From Microbacterium helvum (GTDB lineage Bacteria > Actinomycetota > Actinomycetes > Actinomycetales > Microbacteriaceae), in the NCBI RefSeq assembly GCF_014779795.1, contig NZ_JACXZS010000006.1:229690-293689 (forward strand): a DNA stretch of 64,000 bases, read 5' to 3'. The notes beneath the pieces were generated by a model, which ran no database searches, was not told the origin of the DNA, and was given only the letters and a program-made list of their open reading frames with translations. The position numbers and the translations under genes were made by a program. The number at the start of each line of letters is the position of its first letter. Position 1 is the stretch's first letter. Shown piece after piece: positions 33,155 through 41,755 of this stretch.

Positions 33155-34384
33155 GTGCCCGCGCTCGAGGCGGACGCGACGTTCGGGTTCGACCCGTACG
33201 CCATCGCCGACGCACGGCTGACCCCGGCCGCGCGCGCCGCGCTCGCGCGGCTGCAGCAGGCGCTCGACCGCGACGTCCGTCCGCTCCTCGCCGAGGCCTG
33301 GGAGACGGCGACCATGCCCGACGCGGTGCTGGACGCGCTCGTCCCGCTCGATATCATGCAGCCGGAGGGAGTGGATGCCGCCGAGGCTGCGTCCTCGATG
33401 TTCTCGGGGTTCCGCAACTACGTGCTGGCCCGCACCGACGTGTCTGTGGCCACGCTCTACAACGCGCAGTCGGGACTCTTCCGCACCGCGGTCGCGCTCG
33501 GCGGCTCGGCAGCCCAGGCGGCGGAGCTCGATCCGCGCGTGCGCAGCTTCCAGCTGCGCGGGGCCTTCGCGCTCACCGAACCCGATCACGGCTCCGACAT
33601 CGCGGGCGGGCTCGCCACCGCTGCGCGCCGGCACGGCGACGGCTGGGTGATCGACGGTCGCAAGAAGTGGATCGGCGGGGCGGCGGCATCCGATGTGCTC
33701 GTCGTGTTCGCCCGCGACGTGGACGATCAGGCCGTCAAGGCGTTCCTGGTGCCGACCGACGCGGACGGCGTGCGGCTTGAGCCGATCGCGGGCAAGGTCT
33801 CGCTGCGGCCGATGCAGAACGCGCTCATCACGCTCGACGGCGTGCGCGTGACCGAGACAGATCGCCTGCAGAACGTGAACGGGTGGCGCGACGTCGCGCG
33901 GATCCTGCGCGCGATGCGCTCCGACGTGGCCTGGATCGCTGCAGGCCTGCAGGCCGGCGTCCTCGATGCGGCCGTGCACTACGTGCGCGAGCGGCATCAA
34001 TTCGATCGCCCGATCGGCGGCTTCCAGCTCGTGCAGGAGAAGCTCGCCCGCATGCTGGGCAACACGGTCGCCTCGCTCTCGCTCGTCGTGCAGCTGTCGG
34101 CCCGTCAGGACGGTTCGACGGGGCTCACCGCGGGCGCCTCGACGGGGCTCGGCGGCGAGTTCGCCGACGAGAACTCCGCGCTCGCGAAGATGCAGACTGC
34201 GCGCCTCGCACGCGAGACGGCGGCGCTCGGGCGCGAAGTGCTCGGCGGCAACGGCATCCTGCTCGAGCATGACGCGGCCAGGTTCTTCGCCGACGCCGAG
34301 GCCGTCTACTCCTACGAGGGCACGCACGAGATCAACGCCCTCATCATCGGCCGCGCGCTGACCGGCGCGTCCGCCTTCCTCTGA
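33155..34384 (+). CDS. phdE: Acyl-CoA dehydrogenase of phenylpropanoid cluster
   Basis: 409 aa, GTG start one base after the upstream stop. Acyl-CoA dehydrogenase features: AFALTEPDHGSDIAGG (flavin/substrate signature 1), GRKKWIGGA, RHQFDRPIGGFQLVQEKLA and LGGNGI; the catalytic Glu is in YSYEGTHEIN, which resembles glutaryl-CoA dehydrogenases. FAD-dependent dehydrogenation of arylpropionyl-CoA (dihydrocinnamates) to the cinnamoyl-CoA is the likely job, as for PhdE. Confidence 0.82.
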   Translation: MPALEADATFGFDPYAIADARLTPAARAALARLQQALDRDVRPLLAEAWETATMPDAVLDALVPLDIMQPEGVDAAEAASSMFSGFRNYVLARTDVSVATLYNAQSGLFRTAVALGGSAAQAAELDPRVRSFQLRGAFALTEPDHGSDIAGGLATAARRHGDGWVIDGRKKWIGGAAASDVLVVFARDVDDQAVKAFLVPTDADGVRLEPIAGKVSLRPMQNALITLDGVRVTETDRLQNVNGWRDVARILRAMRSDVAWIAAGLQAGVLDAAVHYVRERHQFDRPIGGFQLVQEKLARMLGNTVASLSLVVQLSARQDGSTGLTAGASTGLGGEFADENSALAKMQTARLARETAALGREVLGGNGILLEHDAARFFADAEAVYSYEGTHEINALIIGRALTGASAFL

Positions 34385-34406
34385 TCCATCCCACCGAAGG
34401 AGAACC

Positions 34407-34859
34407 ATGACCACCACCGTCGACTACGCCGACGTCCCCGGCCTCGCCGGCACCGACCTCGGCTGGACCGAGTGGCTCGAGGTGACGCAGGACCGCGTGA
34501 ACCTCTTCGCGGACGCGACCGACGACCACCAGTGGATCCACGTCGATCCCGAGCGTGCCGCCGAAGGACCGTTCGGCGCCCCCATCGCCCACGGCTTCCT
34601 CACGCTGTCGCTCACCGTGAAGTTCTGGTCCGAGCTGTTCGACGTGACCGGTGTGGGCACCCGTGTCAACTACGGCCTCGACAAGGTGCGGTTCGTGTCG
34701 CCGGTCAAGGTGGGCGCGCGCGTCCGCATGAACGCGGTGATCGCCGAGGTGACCGAGGTGCGCGGCGGATACCAGTTCGCCGTAGACCAGACCATCGAGA
34801 TCGAGGGCGCCGACAAGCCCGCGGTCGTCGCCCGGGGCCTGTACCGCTTCTACGCCTGA
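34407..34859 (+). CDS. phdC: MaoC-like enoyl-CoA hydratase
   Basis: 150 aa single hot-dog domain. The (R)-hydratase motif is seen as FADATDDHQWIHVDPERA (catalytic Asp and His) followed by PIAHGFLTLSL. It hydrates hydroxycinnamoyl-CoA at the double bond. Lies between the dehydrogenase and ligase genes of the same operon; AAGGAGAA precedes ATG 34407. Confidence 0.85.
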   Translation: MTTTVDYADVPGLAGTDLGWTEWLEVTQDRVNLFADATDDHQWIHVDPERAAEGPFGAPIAHGFLTLSLTVKFWSELFDVTGVGTRVNYGLDKVRFVSPVKVGARVRMNAVIAEVTEVRGGYQFAVDQTIEIEGADKPAVVARGLYRFYA

Positions 34860-34905
34860 CCGGCCGCCCGCCGGACGCTTCCTCGAAGGAGAGGACACCG
34901 CAACG

Positions 34906-36426
34906 ATGCACAAGGGAATCGGGTTCTGGCTCGCCAAACGGCGCCTGAAGGATCCGGACAAGACCGCCGTGGTCTTCGGCGAGGACACGCTCACCTATCG
35001 TGAGCTGGCGGATGCCGCGGACCGCGTGGCCTCGGTGCTGTGGCACCGGGGCATCCGCCGCGGCGACGCGGTCGCCTACATCGGCGAGAACAGTCCGCAG
35101 TTCCTGCAGGTGATGTTCGGCGCCGCGCAGCTGGGCGCGGTGTTCGTACCGGTGAACACGCGGCTGGCGGGCCCCGAGGTGCAGCACGTCCTGGTCGACT
35201 CCGGAGCCCGCGCGGTGGTGCTCGACGCGGAGTTCCTGGGGCGCGCGATGCCGGGCATCGAGGCCGGGCGGATCGCGCAGGTCATCGTGACCGGCGACGG
35301 ACTGCCCGAGCATCCCGGTCTCGCCCGCCTCATCGCCGAGGCGCCCGGAGGGCACACCATCGCGGACGTCTCGCTCGACGACCCGGCGGCGATCATCTAC
35401 ACCTCGGGTACGACGGGCAGGCCGAAGGGCGCCGTGCTCAGCCACGGCAACCTCACCTGGGTGGCCCTCAACTGCGTGGTGGACTACGACGTGGTCTCCG
35501 GCGACGTGTCGCTCATGATCTCGCCCCTGTTCCACGTGGCTTCGCTCGGCATGGGGGCCCTCCCCGTGCTGCTCAAGGGCGCGACCCTCGTGCTCGAGAA
35601 GGGCTTCGAAGCCGGCCGGGCGCTCGCGCTCATCGAGAGTCACGGGATCACGATGCTGAGCGGCGTCCCCACGACGTACCAGCTGATGGCCGACCACCCG
35701 GCGTGGGCGTCTACGGACCTGTCGAGTCTGCGCAAACTCACCTGCGGCGGCTCGGCCGTGCCCACCCGCATCCTCAACGCATACGAGGAGCGGGGGCTGT
35801 CGTTCTCGCAGGGCTACGGCATGACCGAGACCTCGCCCGGCGCGACCTCTCTCGCGCCGTCGATGACCCGCGAGAAGCAGGGCAGCGTGGGGCTGCCGCA
35901 CTTCTTCACCGAGGTGCGGATCACCGACGAGCACGGCGAGGTGGTGCCGCGCGGAACGGTCGGCGAGATCGAGGTCGCCGGCCCCAACGTGTTCCTCGGC
36001 TACCACGGGCTTCCCGAGGCGACCGCCGCGGCGTTCACCGAGGACGGCTGGTACCGCTCCGGAGACCTCGGCTATCTCGACCCCGACGGCTACCTCTACA
36101 TCTCGGACCGCCTGAAGGACATGATCATCTCGGGCGGCGAGAACATCTACCCGGCCGAGGTCGAGAACCTCATCGCCGACATCGAGGGCATCTCCGGCGT
36201 CGCCGTCGTGGGCGTGCCCGACGAACGATGGGGTGAGGTGCCGTGGGCGGTCGTCACGCTGCGCGAAGGCGCCGACGTCGACACCGACAAGGTCCGCGCG
36301 CACCTGGACGGCCTGGTCGCCCGCTACAAGCTCCCCAAGAACGTCGTCGTCGTCGAGGACCTGCCGCGCACCGCCTCCGGCAAGATCCGCAAGGCCGACC
36401 TGCGCGACCGGTTCGGCGGGCGCTGA
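34906..36426 (+). CDS. phdA: Hydroxycinnamate:CoA ligase
   Basis: 506 aa, ANL superfamily. P-loop YTSGTTGRPKGAV, GYGMTETSPG, the hinge region YRSGDLGYLDPDGYLYISDRLKDMI, GENIYPAEVE, and catalytic Lys in PRTASGKIRK. It activates p-coumarate, ferulate or the saturated analogues as CoA thioesters with ATP. Context with hydratase, dehydrogenase and hydrolase genes points to the non-oxygenative phenylpropanoid route. GAAGGAGAGG upstream; its stop overlaps the next start (TGATG). Confidence 0.85.
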   Translation: MHKGIGFWLAKRRLKDPDKTAVVFGEDTLTYRELADAADRVASVLWHRGIRRGDAVAYIGENSPQFLQVMFGAAQLGAVFVPVNTRLAGPEVQHVLVDSGARAVVLDAEFLGRAMPGIEAGRIAQVIVTGDGLPEHPGLARLIAEAPGGHTIADVSLDDPAAIIYTSGTTGRPKGAVLSHGNLTWVALNCVVDYDVVSGDVSLMISPLFHVASLGMGALPVLLKGATLVLEKGFEAGRALALIESHGITMLSGVPTTYQLMADHPAWASTDLSSLRKLTCGGSAVPTRILNAYEERGLSFSQGYGMTETSPGATSLAPSMTREKQGSVGLPHFFTEVRITDEHGEVVPRGTVGEIEVAGPNVFLGYHGLPEATAAAFTEDGWYRSGDLGYLDPDGYLYISDRLKDMIISGGENIYPAEVENLIADIEGISGVAVVGVPDERWGEVPWAVVTLREGADVDTDKVRAHLDGLVARYKLPKNVVVVEDLPRTASGKIRKADLRDRFGGR

Positions 36427-36887
36427 TGAAGCACGAACCACCGGTGCCGTCCCTCGAGCGCGCGTTCGAGGTCGTGGCCGACCTGGGGCCGCTCGAGGAC
36501 CACGGCATGACGCGGGCGGGGCACCGCCGCATCATCCCGGTGGTCGGTGGCACGATCACCGGCGCCTTCACGGGCGCGATCCTGTCGGGCGGCGCCGACT
36601 GGCAGACGGTGCGCGCCGACGGCTCGATCGAGGTCGACGGCCGCTACAGCGCCCGCGGCGTCGACGGGTCCCTCCTCTACATCCGCGCGCAGGGTGTGCG
36701 CAGCGGTGACCCCGCCGTGCTCGAGGCCCTGCTCCGCGGCGTCGACGTCGATCCGGCCGACTATTATTTCCGCGCGGCGCTCACGCTCGAGTGCGCCGCG
36801 CATCCTGAGCTGGAGCGCGCGGTGTACCTGGCTTCGTACATCCGTGAGGCCAACCGCGTGCGCTACGTCGCCTACCGCGTGACCTGA
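36426..36887 (+). CDS. DUF3237-family protein
   Basis: 153 aa; recognisable DUF3237 elements are GTITGAFTGAILSGGADWQTVRADGSIEVDGRYSARG and a C-terminal YFRAALTLECA...YLASYIREANRVRYVAYRV. The beta-barrel family has no settled activity but is repeatedly found beside aromatic-degradation genes. One-base overlap with the ligase puts it in the same operon; it is the last gene before a strong terminator. Confidence 0.75.
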   Translation: MKHEPPVPSLERAFEVVADLGPLEDHGMTRAGHRRIIPVVGGTITGAFTGAILSGGADWQTVRADGSIEVDGRYSARGVDGSLLYIRAQGVRSGDPAVLEALLRGVDVDPADYYFRAALTLECAAHPELERAVYLASYIREANRVRYVAYRVT

Positions 36888-36888
36888 G

Positions 36889-36929
36889 CAGCGGCCCCGG
36901 TCTTCCGCGAAGGGATGCCGGGGCCGCTG
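36889..36929. terminator. Terminator of the phenylpropanoid operon
   Basis: CAGCGGCCCCGG (36889-36900) pairs perfectly over 12 bp with CCGGGGCCGCTG (36918-36929), directly after the DUF3237 stop and before the convergent truncated hydrolase. Confidence 0.8.
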
Positions 36930-36940
36930 TCCGTCCGCCG

Positions 36941-37750
36941 TCACCCGGAGTAGGTCCCCCAGTCGTCGACGTCCCACATCCGCGCGGGCGTGCCGCCGTG
37001 GCCGGCCGTGCCGAATCGCACCGCCCCGAGCTCCAGGGCCGATCCGGCCTCGATGCTCGCCGCGCGCTCCGAGAGGGCACGCGGCGATGTCGCCGGCCAG
37101 GTGCCGTCGGCGAGGCGCGCGAACATCGTCTCGAACACGGCCGCCTCCTCGGCGCCGGTGAAGGTGCAGTGGCCCTCCGCCCGGACGAACGCCTGACGCA
37201 GCTGCGACTGCTCGCCCGCCTCGCGCACGGTGATGCGGTACGCCTCGTCGTCCTGCGTGGAGCCGGCCCCGTCCCCGGTGGTGCTGAGCGAGAGCACGGG
37301 CACCGTCAGTTCGCCGGTGAAGGATGCCGTCCTCTCGACGAACTCCACGGTCTCGGTGTCGGCGGCAAGCCGCTCGGCGTCGGCGAGGGTGCGCAGGTCG
37401 CCCTCGAGAGAGAGCCCCGCCTGGCGATAGGCGGCGTCGACCTCTGACCAGCGCCCCGACTCGCGGAGTGCGCGCGCGTAGTCGACACCGGTGTTCCACG
37501 AGAAGACCCCGCCGGCGGTGGCCTCATAGCCGGCACGCACGTGTGAGCCGGCGGCGAACGGCAGGGCGGTGAGGTAGCCGTCGATCCTGGCATCCAGGTC
37601 GTGGACGTCCTCCCCCGTGGCGCGGTCGACGACCGGGATCTTGCTCATCGCCGCGGCGAACGCGGCGCGCGCCCGCCCCTGGGCGGTCGAGCCCGCTGTC
37701 GCGACGAGCTTCTGCAGGGCGGCGACCTCTGCGGCGACGTCGCGGAGCAC
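36941..37750 (-). pseudogene. C-terminal remnant of a secreted alpha/beta-hydrolase
   Basis: The reading frame (269 codons if begun at 37750) aligns with the C-terminal half of the secreted esterase at 20199: ALQ..V...G...QGRARAAFAAA, WNTGVDYARAL, FTGELTVPVLSLST and EGHCTFTGAEEAA all have counterparts. The signal peptide, oxyanion segment and GTSMGG nucleophile elbow are missing. Homology runs right up to about 37745, where it stops abruptly and a fragment of a different gene begins on the other strand. It should be inactive as a hydrolase. Confidence 0.75.
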
Positions 37751-38348
37751 CAGGAATGCGCTGCGCGAACGGCTGCGCGACGCGCGGTTCGGCAGCCGTC
37801 ACGACGGGCTCTGGGTGCGCCCGGGCGACCATCGCGCCGAGGTCGAGGCGATGGTGGCAGAGCTCCCGGCCGCGCCCACCGAGGATCAGCTGACCGTCTT
37901 CGTGGGCGCTCGGCTGTCGGAGCAGGAGGGACCGCGGATCGTCCGCGACGCCTTCGGCCTCGACGAGCTGGCCGCGGCCTACCGTCGCTTCGCCGAGGAG
38001 TGGGAACCGGTCGCCCAGCGGCTGCGCGATGCCGCGTCCGGACGACGCGGTCGCGGCGCGGCGTCTGTCGTCGACGAGAACGAGGCGCTGCGGCTTCGCA
38101 CGTCGATCATGCGGGAGTGGCGCGAGCTCCGGCACGCGGATCCGATGCTCCCCCAGGAGCTGCTCGGATCCGGCTTCCCGTTCGAGCGGGCGCTGTCGGT
38201 CTGCGCGGCGATCTACGACTCCACCGGCGCCGCGGCCGAGGCCGCGTTCCGCCGCATCCTCGCCCCGCACGCGCCCGAGCTGACGTCCTCGACGTCGCAC
38301 CACACCTTCGCCGCGTACGCCGGCGAGGGCTCCGCGCACACGCGCTGA
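37745..38348 (+). pseudogene. C-terminal remnant of a PaaX-family regulator
   Basis: The plus-strand frame from about RNALRERLRDARFGSRHDGLW onward matches the middle and C-terminal domains of PaaX-type regulators; compare RHRLRAALTWSGFAVLRDGLW of the intact PaaX gene at 38353. The N-terminal winged helix is absent, and upstream codons in the same frame only read the antisense of the hydrolase remnant. It faces the intact PaaX gene end to end (4-base gap). Confidence 0.75.
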
Positions 38349-38352
38349 CGCG

Positions 38353-39177
38353 TCAGCTCACCTGCGCCGCGAAGTCGCGCACCGCGGGGAAGGCGAACTC
38401 TCGGTGGCGCCGGGTGAACAGCTCGAAGGAGCGGTCGGCGGGCCAGTCGTCGCCCATGTACTGCCGCGGCAGGCGGGGATCGGCGCGCAGCAGGGCCAGC
38501 CAGTCGGCCACGAGCAGCGTCCGCGCGGTGAGCGGAGGAAGATCGGATGCCGCATCCTCTCGTTCCCAGTGCGCGATGAACTCGTGATGGGCGTCGCGGA
38601 TGCGCTCGACGTCCCACGCCACGCGCACAGCCTCGGCCATCGGGAACCCGTCGAGCTCGGTCGCCGAGAACGCGGTCACCGAGCCCGGCGGCAGGTCGGG
38701 GATGATCGCATCGAGCGCCGCAGCGAGGTCGACGACGCCGGGCGCGATCCACAGCCCGTCGCGCAGCACGGCGAACCCCGACCAGGTCAGTGCGGCCCGA
38801 AGGCGATGCCGGAGGTCGCGCAGGTGCTCGGGGACGCTGAACGTCACGAGCGTCCACCCCTCGCCCTGCGGCTCGAACGGCGCCGGGCCGTTCACGCGGC
38901 CCGACGCCTCGCGCAGCACCTCGCTGCCGTGCGGGGTGAGCTCGAACCCGATCTCGCGTCCGAGCCGCCGCCGCTCCAGCACTCCGCTGTCGACCATGCG
39001 GTCGAGGTTGGTGCGCACCGCGGACGCGGCCACCCCCGCGCTCTCCAGCGTGCCGATCAGCACGCTGGCGCGCAGCGGCTCGAAGTAGCGGTCGCACACG
39101 AACTCGCCGAAGAAGGCCAGCAGCAGCTGACGCGGCTTGCGGGTGAGCACCGATGCTTCCGCCGGGGCGACGCTCAC
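38353..39177 (-). CDS. PaaX-family transcriptional regulator
   Basis: 274 aa from GTG 39177, which overlaps the stop of the ABC ATPase gene (GTGA). N-terminal winged helix: RQLLLAFFGEFVCDR...VLIGTLESAGVAASAVRTNLDRMVDSG. The PaaX middle domain follows (WTLVTFSVPEHLRDLRHRLRAAL), then the C-terminal domain. PaaX repressors usually respond to aryl-CoA thioesters. Being last in the ABC transporter operon, it likely regulates import of an aromatic or related acid. Confidence 0.82.
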   Translation of the reverse strand: MSVAPAEASVLTRKPRQLLLAFFGEFVCDRYFEPLRASVLIGTLESAGVAASAVRTNLDRMVDSGVLERRRLGREIGFELTPHGSEVLREASGRVNGPAPFEPQGEGWTLVTFSVPEHLRDLRHRLRAALTWSGFAVLRDGLWIAPGVVDLAAALDAIIPDLPPGSVTAFSATELDGFPMAEAVRVAWDVERIRDAHHEFIAHWEREDAASDLPPLTARTLLVADWLALLRADPRLPRQYMGDDWPADRSFELFTRRHREFAFPAVRDFAAQVS

Positions 39178-39995
39178 GCGGCCTCCGGACGGACGGCCTC
39201 GCCGCGCTTGGCTCGCTGGATCTGCTCGTACACGTGCGTACGCAGCTCGGTGAAGCGCGGCAGAGCCCGCGTCGTGATCTGGTCCCGGTCCGGGGCGAGG
39301 TCGATCGCGAGGTCCTCCTGCACCCACGTCGGCGACTTCGACAGCACGATCACGCGCTCACCGAGGTACACCGACTCGTCGATGTCGTGCGTCACGAACA
39401 GGATCGACATGCCGCGCTCACGGTGCAGCGTCCGCACGAGGTCCTCCAGGTCGGCGCGCGTCTGCGCGTCGACGGCGGCGAACGGCTCGTCCATGATGAG
39501 CACCTCGGGCTGGTACGCGACCGCGCGCGCGATCGCCACGCGCTGCTGCATGCCGCCCGACAGCTGCCAGGGGTAGCTTCCCTTCGCGTGATCGAGGCCC
39601 ACGGCTGCAAGCGCGTCGTCGACCAGCCTGTCGCGCTCGTCACGCGACAGCTTCTTGTGCTTGAGCGGCAGCTCGACGTTGCCGCGCACGGTGAGCCACG
39701 GGTACAGGCTGCGACCGTACTCCTGGAACACCAGGGCCATGTTCGGCGGCGGGGCCGTCACCCGGCGCCCGCCCAGCTCCACGACGCCCGAGGTGGGCTT
39801 GAGCAGACCCGCGATGCATTTGAGCAGCGTCGTCTTGCCGCATCCCGACGGGCCGACGATGCACACCAGCTCACCGGCATCCATCCGGAATCCGATGTCG
39901 CCGATGGCCTCGACGTTCCCGGTCGACGACTCGTAGACCTTGCGCAGGTGCTCGACGTTCAGCAGCGGCTCTGCCTTCTTAGCGGATTCAACCAC
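39174..39995 (-). CDS. ABC transporter ATP-binding subunit, NitT/TauT type
   Basis: 273 aa. Walker A GPSGCGKTTLLKCI, Q-loop VFQEYGRSLYPW, signature LSGGMQQRVAIARAV, Walker B VLIMDEPFAAVDA and H-loop FVTHDIDE. Sequence is close to the SsuB/TauB/NrtC group serving nitrate, sulfonate, taurine and aromatic-acid importers. Overlaps the permease gene by eight bases. Confidence 0.9.
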   Translation of the reverse strand: MVESAKKAEPLLNVEHLRKVYESSTGNVEAIGDIGFRMDAGELVCIVGPSGCGKTTLLKCIAGLLKPTSGVVELGGRRVTAPPPNMALVFQEYGRSLYPWLTVRGNVELPLKHKKLSRDERDRLVDDALAAVGLDHAKGSYPWQLSGGMQQRVAIARAVAYQPEVLIMDEPFAAVDAQTRADLEDLVRTLHRERGMSILFVTHDIDESVYLGERVIVLSKSPTWVQEDLAIDLAPDRDQITTRALPRFTELRTHVYEQIQRAKRGEAVRPEAA

Positions 39996-40812
39996 GCTCC
40001 ACCTCCTTGATTCCGTGGTACCAGCGAAGCACGCGCCGTTCGACGATTCCGAAGATCGCCGCGAGCAGGATGCCGATCAGGCCGAGCAGCACGATGCCGC
40101 TCCACATCTCGGCGATGAGGTAGTTCCGCTGGAAGTAGACGATCTGGTATCCGAGGCCCGATGACGAGAAGAACATCTCCGAGATCACCATGAGGATCAG
40201 GGCGATCGACAGGCACTGGCGGACGCCCGCCATGATCCGCGGGCTCGCCGCGGGAAGCACGAGATACCGGAGGCGCTCCCCCGAGGTCAGCGCGAACGAC
40301 CGCGCCGTCTCGGTCATCACCGAGTCGGTCGCGCGGACGCCCTCGATCGTGTTCAGCAGCACCGGCCACACCGCACCGGTGACGATCACCACGAGCTTCA
40401 TGGTGTCGTTCGCGCCGACGAGCACCGCGACGATGGGGATGAGCACCGGGGGCGGCACGGCGCGGAAGAACTCGAAGATCGGCTCGAGCAGCTCGCGCAG
40501 CCACCGCACCAGGCCGATGACGGTGCCGGCCACGATGCCGAGCGCGACGGCCAGCACGATGCCGATCGCCAGTCGTCCGAGGCTCGGCAGCACATCGGTG
40601 AAGAACGCGGGCCCCACCCAGGTGTCGACGAAGGCCTGGAAGATCACGAGCGGGCTGGGGAAGAAGGGCTCCGGCGAGATGGATGCCCAGACGCCCCAGA
40701 TGACGAGCAGGAGGAACGGCAGGCCGAGCGCGTAGGCGGTGCTCTCGCCGAACTTCGCCCACGCGCGGGATCGGCTGCGAGGGGTGACGACGGTGCTGGT
40801 GTAGAGCGTCAC
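39988..40812 (-). CDS. ABC transporter permease, NitT/TauT type
   Basis: 274 aa from GTG 40812 (GTGA overlap with the upstream permease). About six helices with the inner-membrane ABC transporter signature around ETARSFALTSGERLRYLVLPAASPRIMAGVRQ (EAA loop). Second permease of the operon, so the pore is probably a heterodimer. Confidence 0.88.
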   Translation of the reverse strand: MTLYTSTVVTPRSRSRAWAKFGESTAYALGLPFLLLVIWGVWASISPEPFFPSPLVIFQAFVDTWVGPAFFTDVLPSLGRLAIGIVLAVALGIVAGTVIGLVRWLRELLEPIFEFFRAVPPPVLIPIVAVLVGANDTMKLVVIVTGAVWPVLLNTIEGVRATDSVMTETARSFALTSGERLRYLVLPAASPRIMAGVRQCLSIALILMVISEMFFSSSGLGYQIVYFQRNYLIAEMWSGIVLLGLIGILLAAIFGIVERRVLRWYHGIKEVERG

Positions 40813-41657
40813 AGGACCTCCTCCCCTCGCACGGACTGATGCCACGCGAGCGAGCGGCGTTCGACGGCACGGAAGACCAGGTTCACCAGCAGGCCGAGTA
40901 TGCCGGTGACGACCACGAGCGCATATACGGTGGTCCACGCACCAGCCGCCTGGGCGAGCATGATCGCCCTGCCGAGGCCGGGGTTGCCGATGAACATCTC
41001 GGCCGTGATCGCGAGGATCAGCGCCACCGTCGCTGCCAGCCGCAGCCCGGTCATCAGGTAGGGCAGCGCGGTGGGCAGTACGAGGTTCACGATGCGCGAG
41101 CCGCGCGACAGTCCGAAGCTGCGCGCCGTGTCGCGGGCGACGGCATCCACGTCGGCGACGCCGTAGAGCACCTGGATGAACACCTGCCAGAAGCTCGCGT
41201 ACACGATGATGAGGAGCGCCGCTTCGATCCGCAGGCCGAACATCAGGACCGCGAGCGGGATCAGCGCGACCGAGGGGATGGGCCGCAGGAACTCGACCGT
41301 CGTGTGGGTCGCCCGCCGCAGGAACGGCACGAGCCCGATGACGGTGCCGAGTACGACGGCCAACGCCGTCGCGATCAGCAGGCCGATGCCCCACGCGGTC
41401 AGCGTGCGGCCGACGTTGCGCCAGAACTCCAGGTCGCGCATCTGTTCGCCGAGGGCCGCGAGAGTGGCTGTCGCGGTCGGGAAGTACGCGGGATTCACGA
41501 CACCGAGCGTCGGCAGGAGCTGCCAGGTGACGAGGAAGCCGGCGATACCGGCGACGCCGAGCGCGACCTTGCGCAGGGTGCGCAGTCGTCTTCCGCTGCG
41601 AGCGTCGCGCGGGCGCGGCGGCGATGCGACGATCATCGGTGCATCGGCGGTGGCCAT
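40809..41657 (-). CDS. ABC transporter permease, NitT/TauT type
   Basis: 282 aa, about six helices. The EAA loop is seen at DTARSFGLSRGSRIVNLVLPTALPYLMTGLRL. A polar N-terminal tail (about 30 residues) precedes the first helix. It lies downstream of the substrate-binding protein gene, separated from it by a 98-base gap with a hairpin. Confidence 0.88.
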   Translation of the reverse strand: MATADAPMIVASPPRPRDARSGRRLRTLRKVALGVAGIAGFLVTWQLLPTLGVVNPAYFPTATATLAALGEQMRDLEFWRNVGRTLTAWGIGLLIATALAVVLGTVIGLVPFLRRATHTTVEFLRPIPSVALIPLAVLMFGLRIEAALLIIVYASFWQVFIQVLYGVADVDAVARDTARSFGLSRGSRIVNLVLPTALPYLMTGLRLAATVALILAITAEMFIGNPGLGRAIMLAQAAGAWTTVYALVVVTGILGLLVNLVFRAVERRSLAWHQSVRGEEVL

Positions 41658-41706
41658 GAGGGGTCCGTTCGGGTGGGACGGCTGGGGGTGGGCACAGGCG
41701 GAGGGA

Positions 41707-41740
41707 GTGGATGCCGGCGGCCGCGGCCGACAGCATCCAC
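41707..41740. terminator. Intra-operon hairpin between binding-protein and permease genes
   Basis: GTGGATGC (41707-41714) pairs perfectly with GCATCCAC (41733-41740) around a GC-rich loop containing CCGGCGGCCGCGGCCG. Such a structure could partly terminate or stabilise the upstream mRNA so that more binding protein than permease is made. Confidence 0.5.
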
Positions 41741-41755
41741 CTCCTCCTCTTGCCG

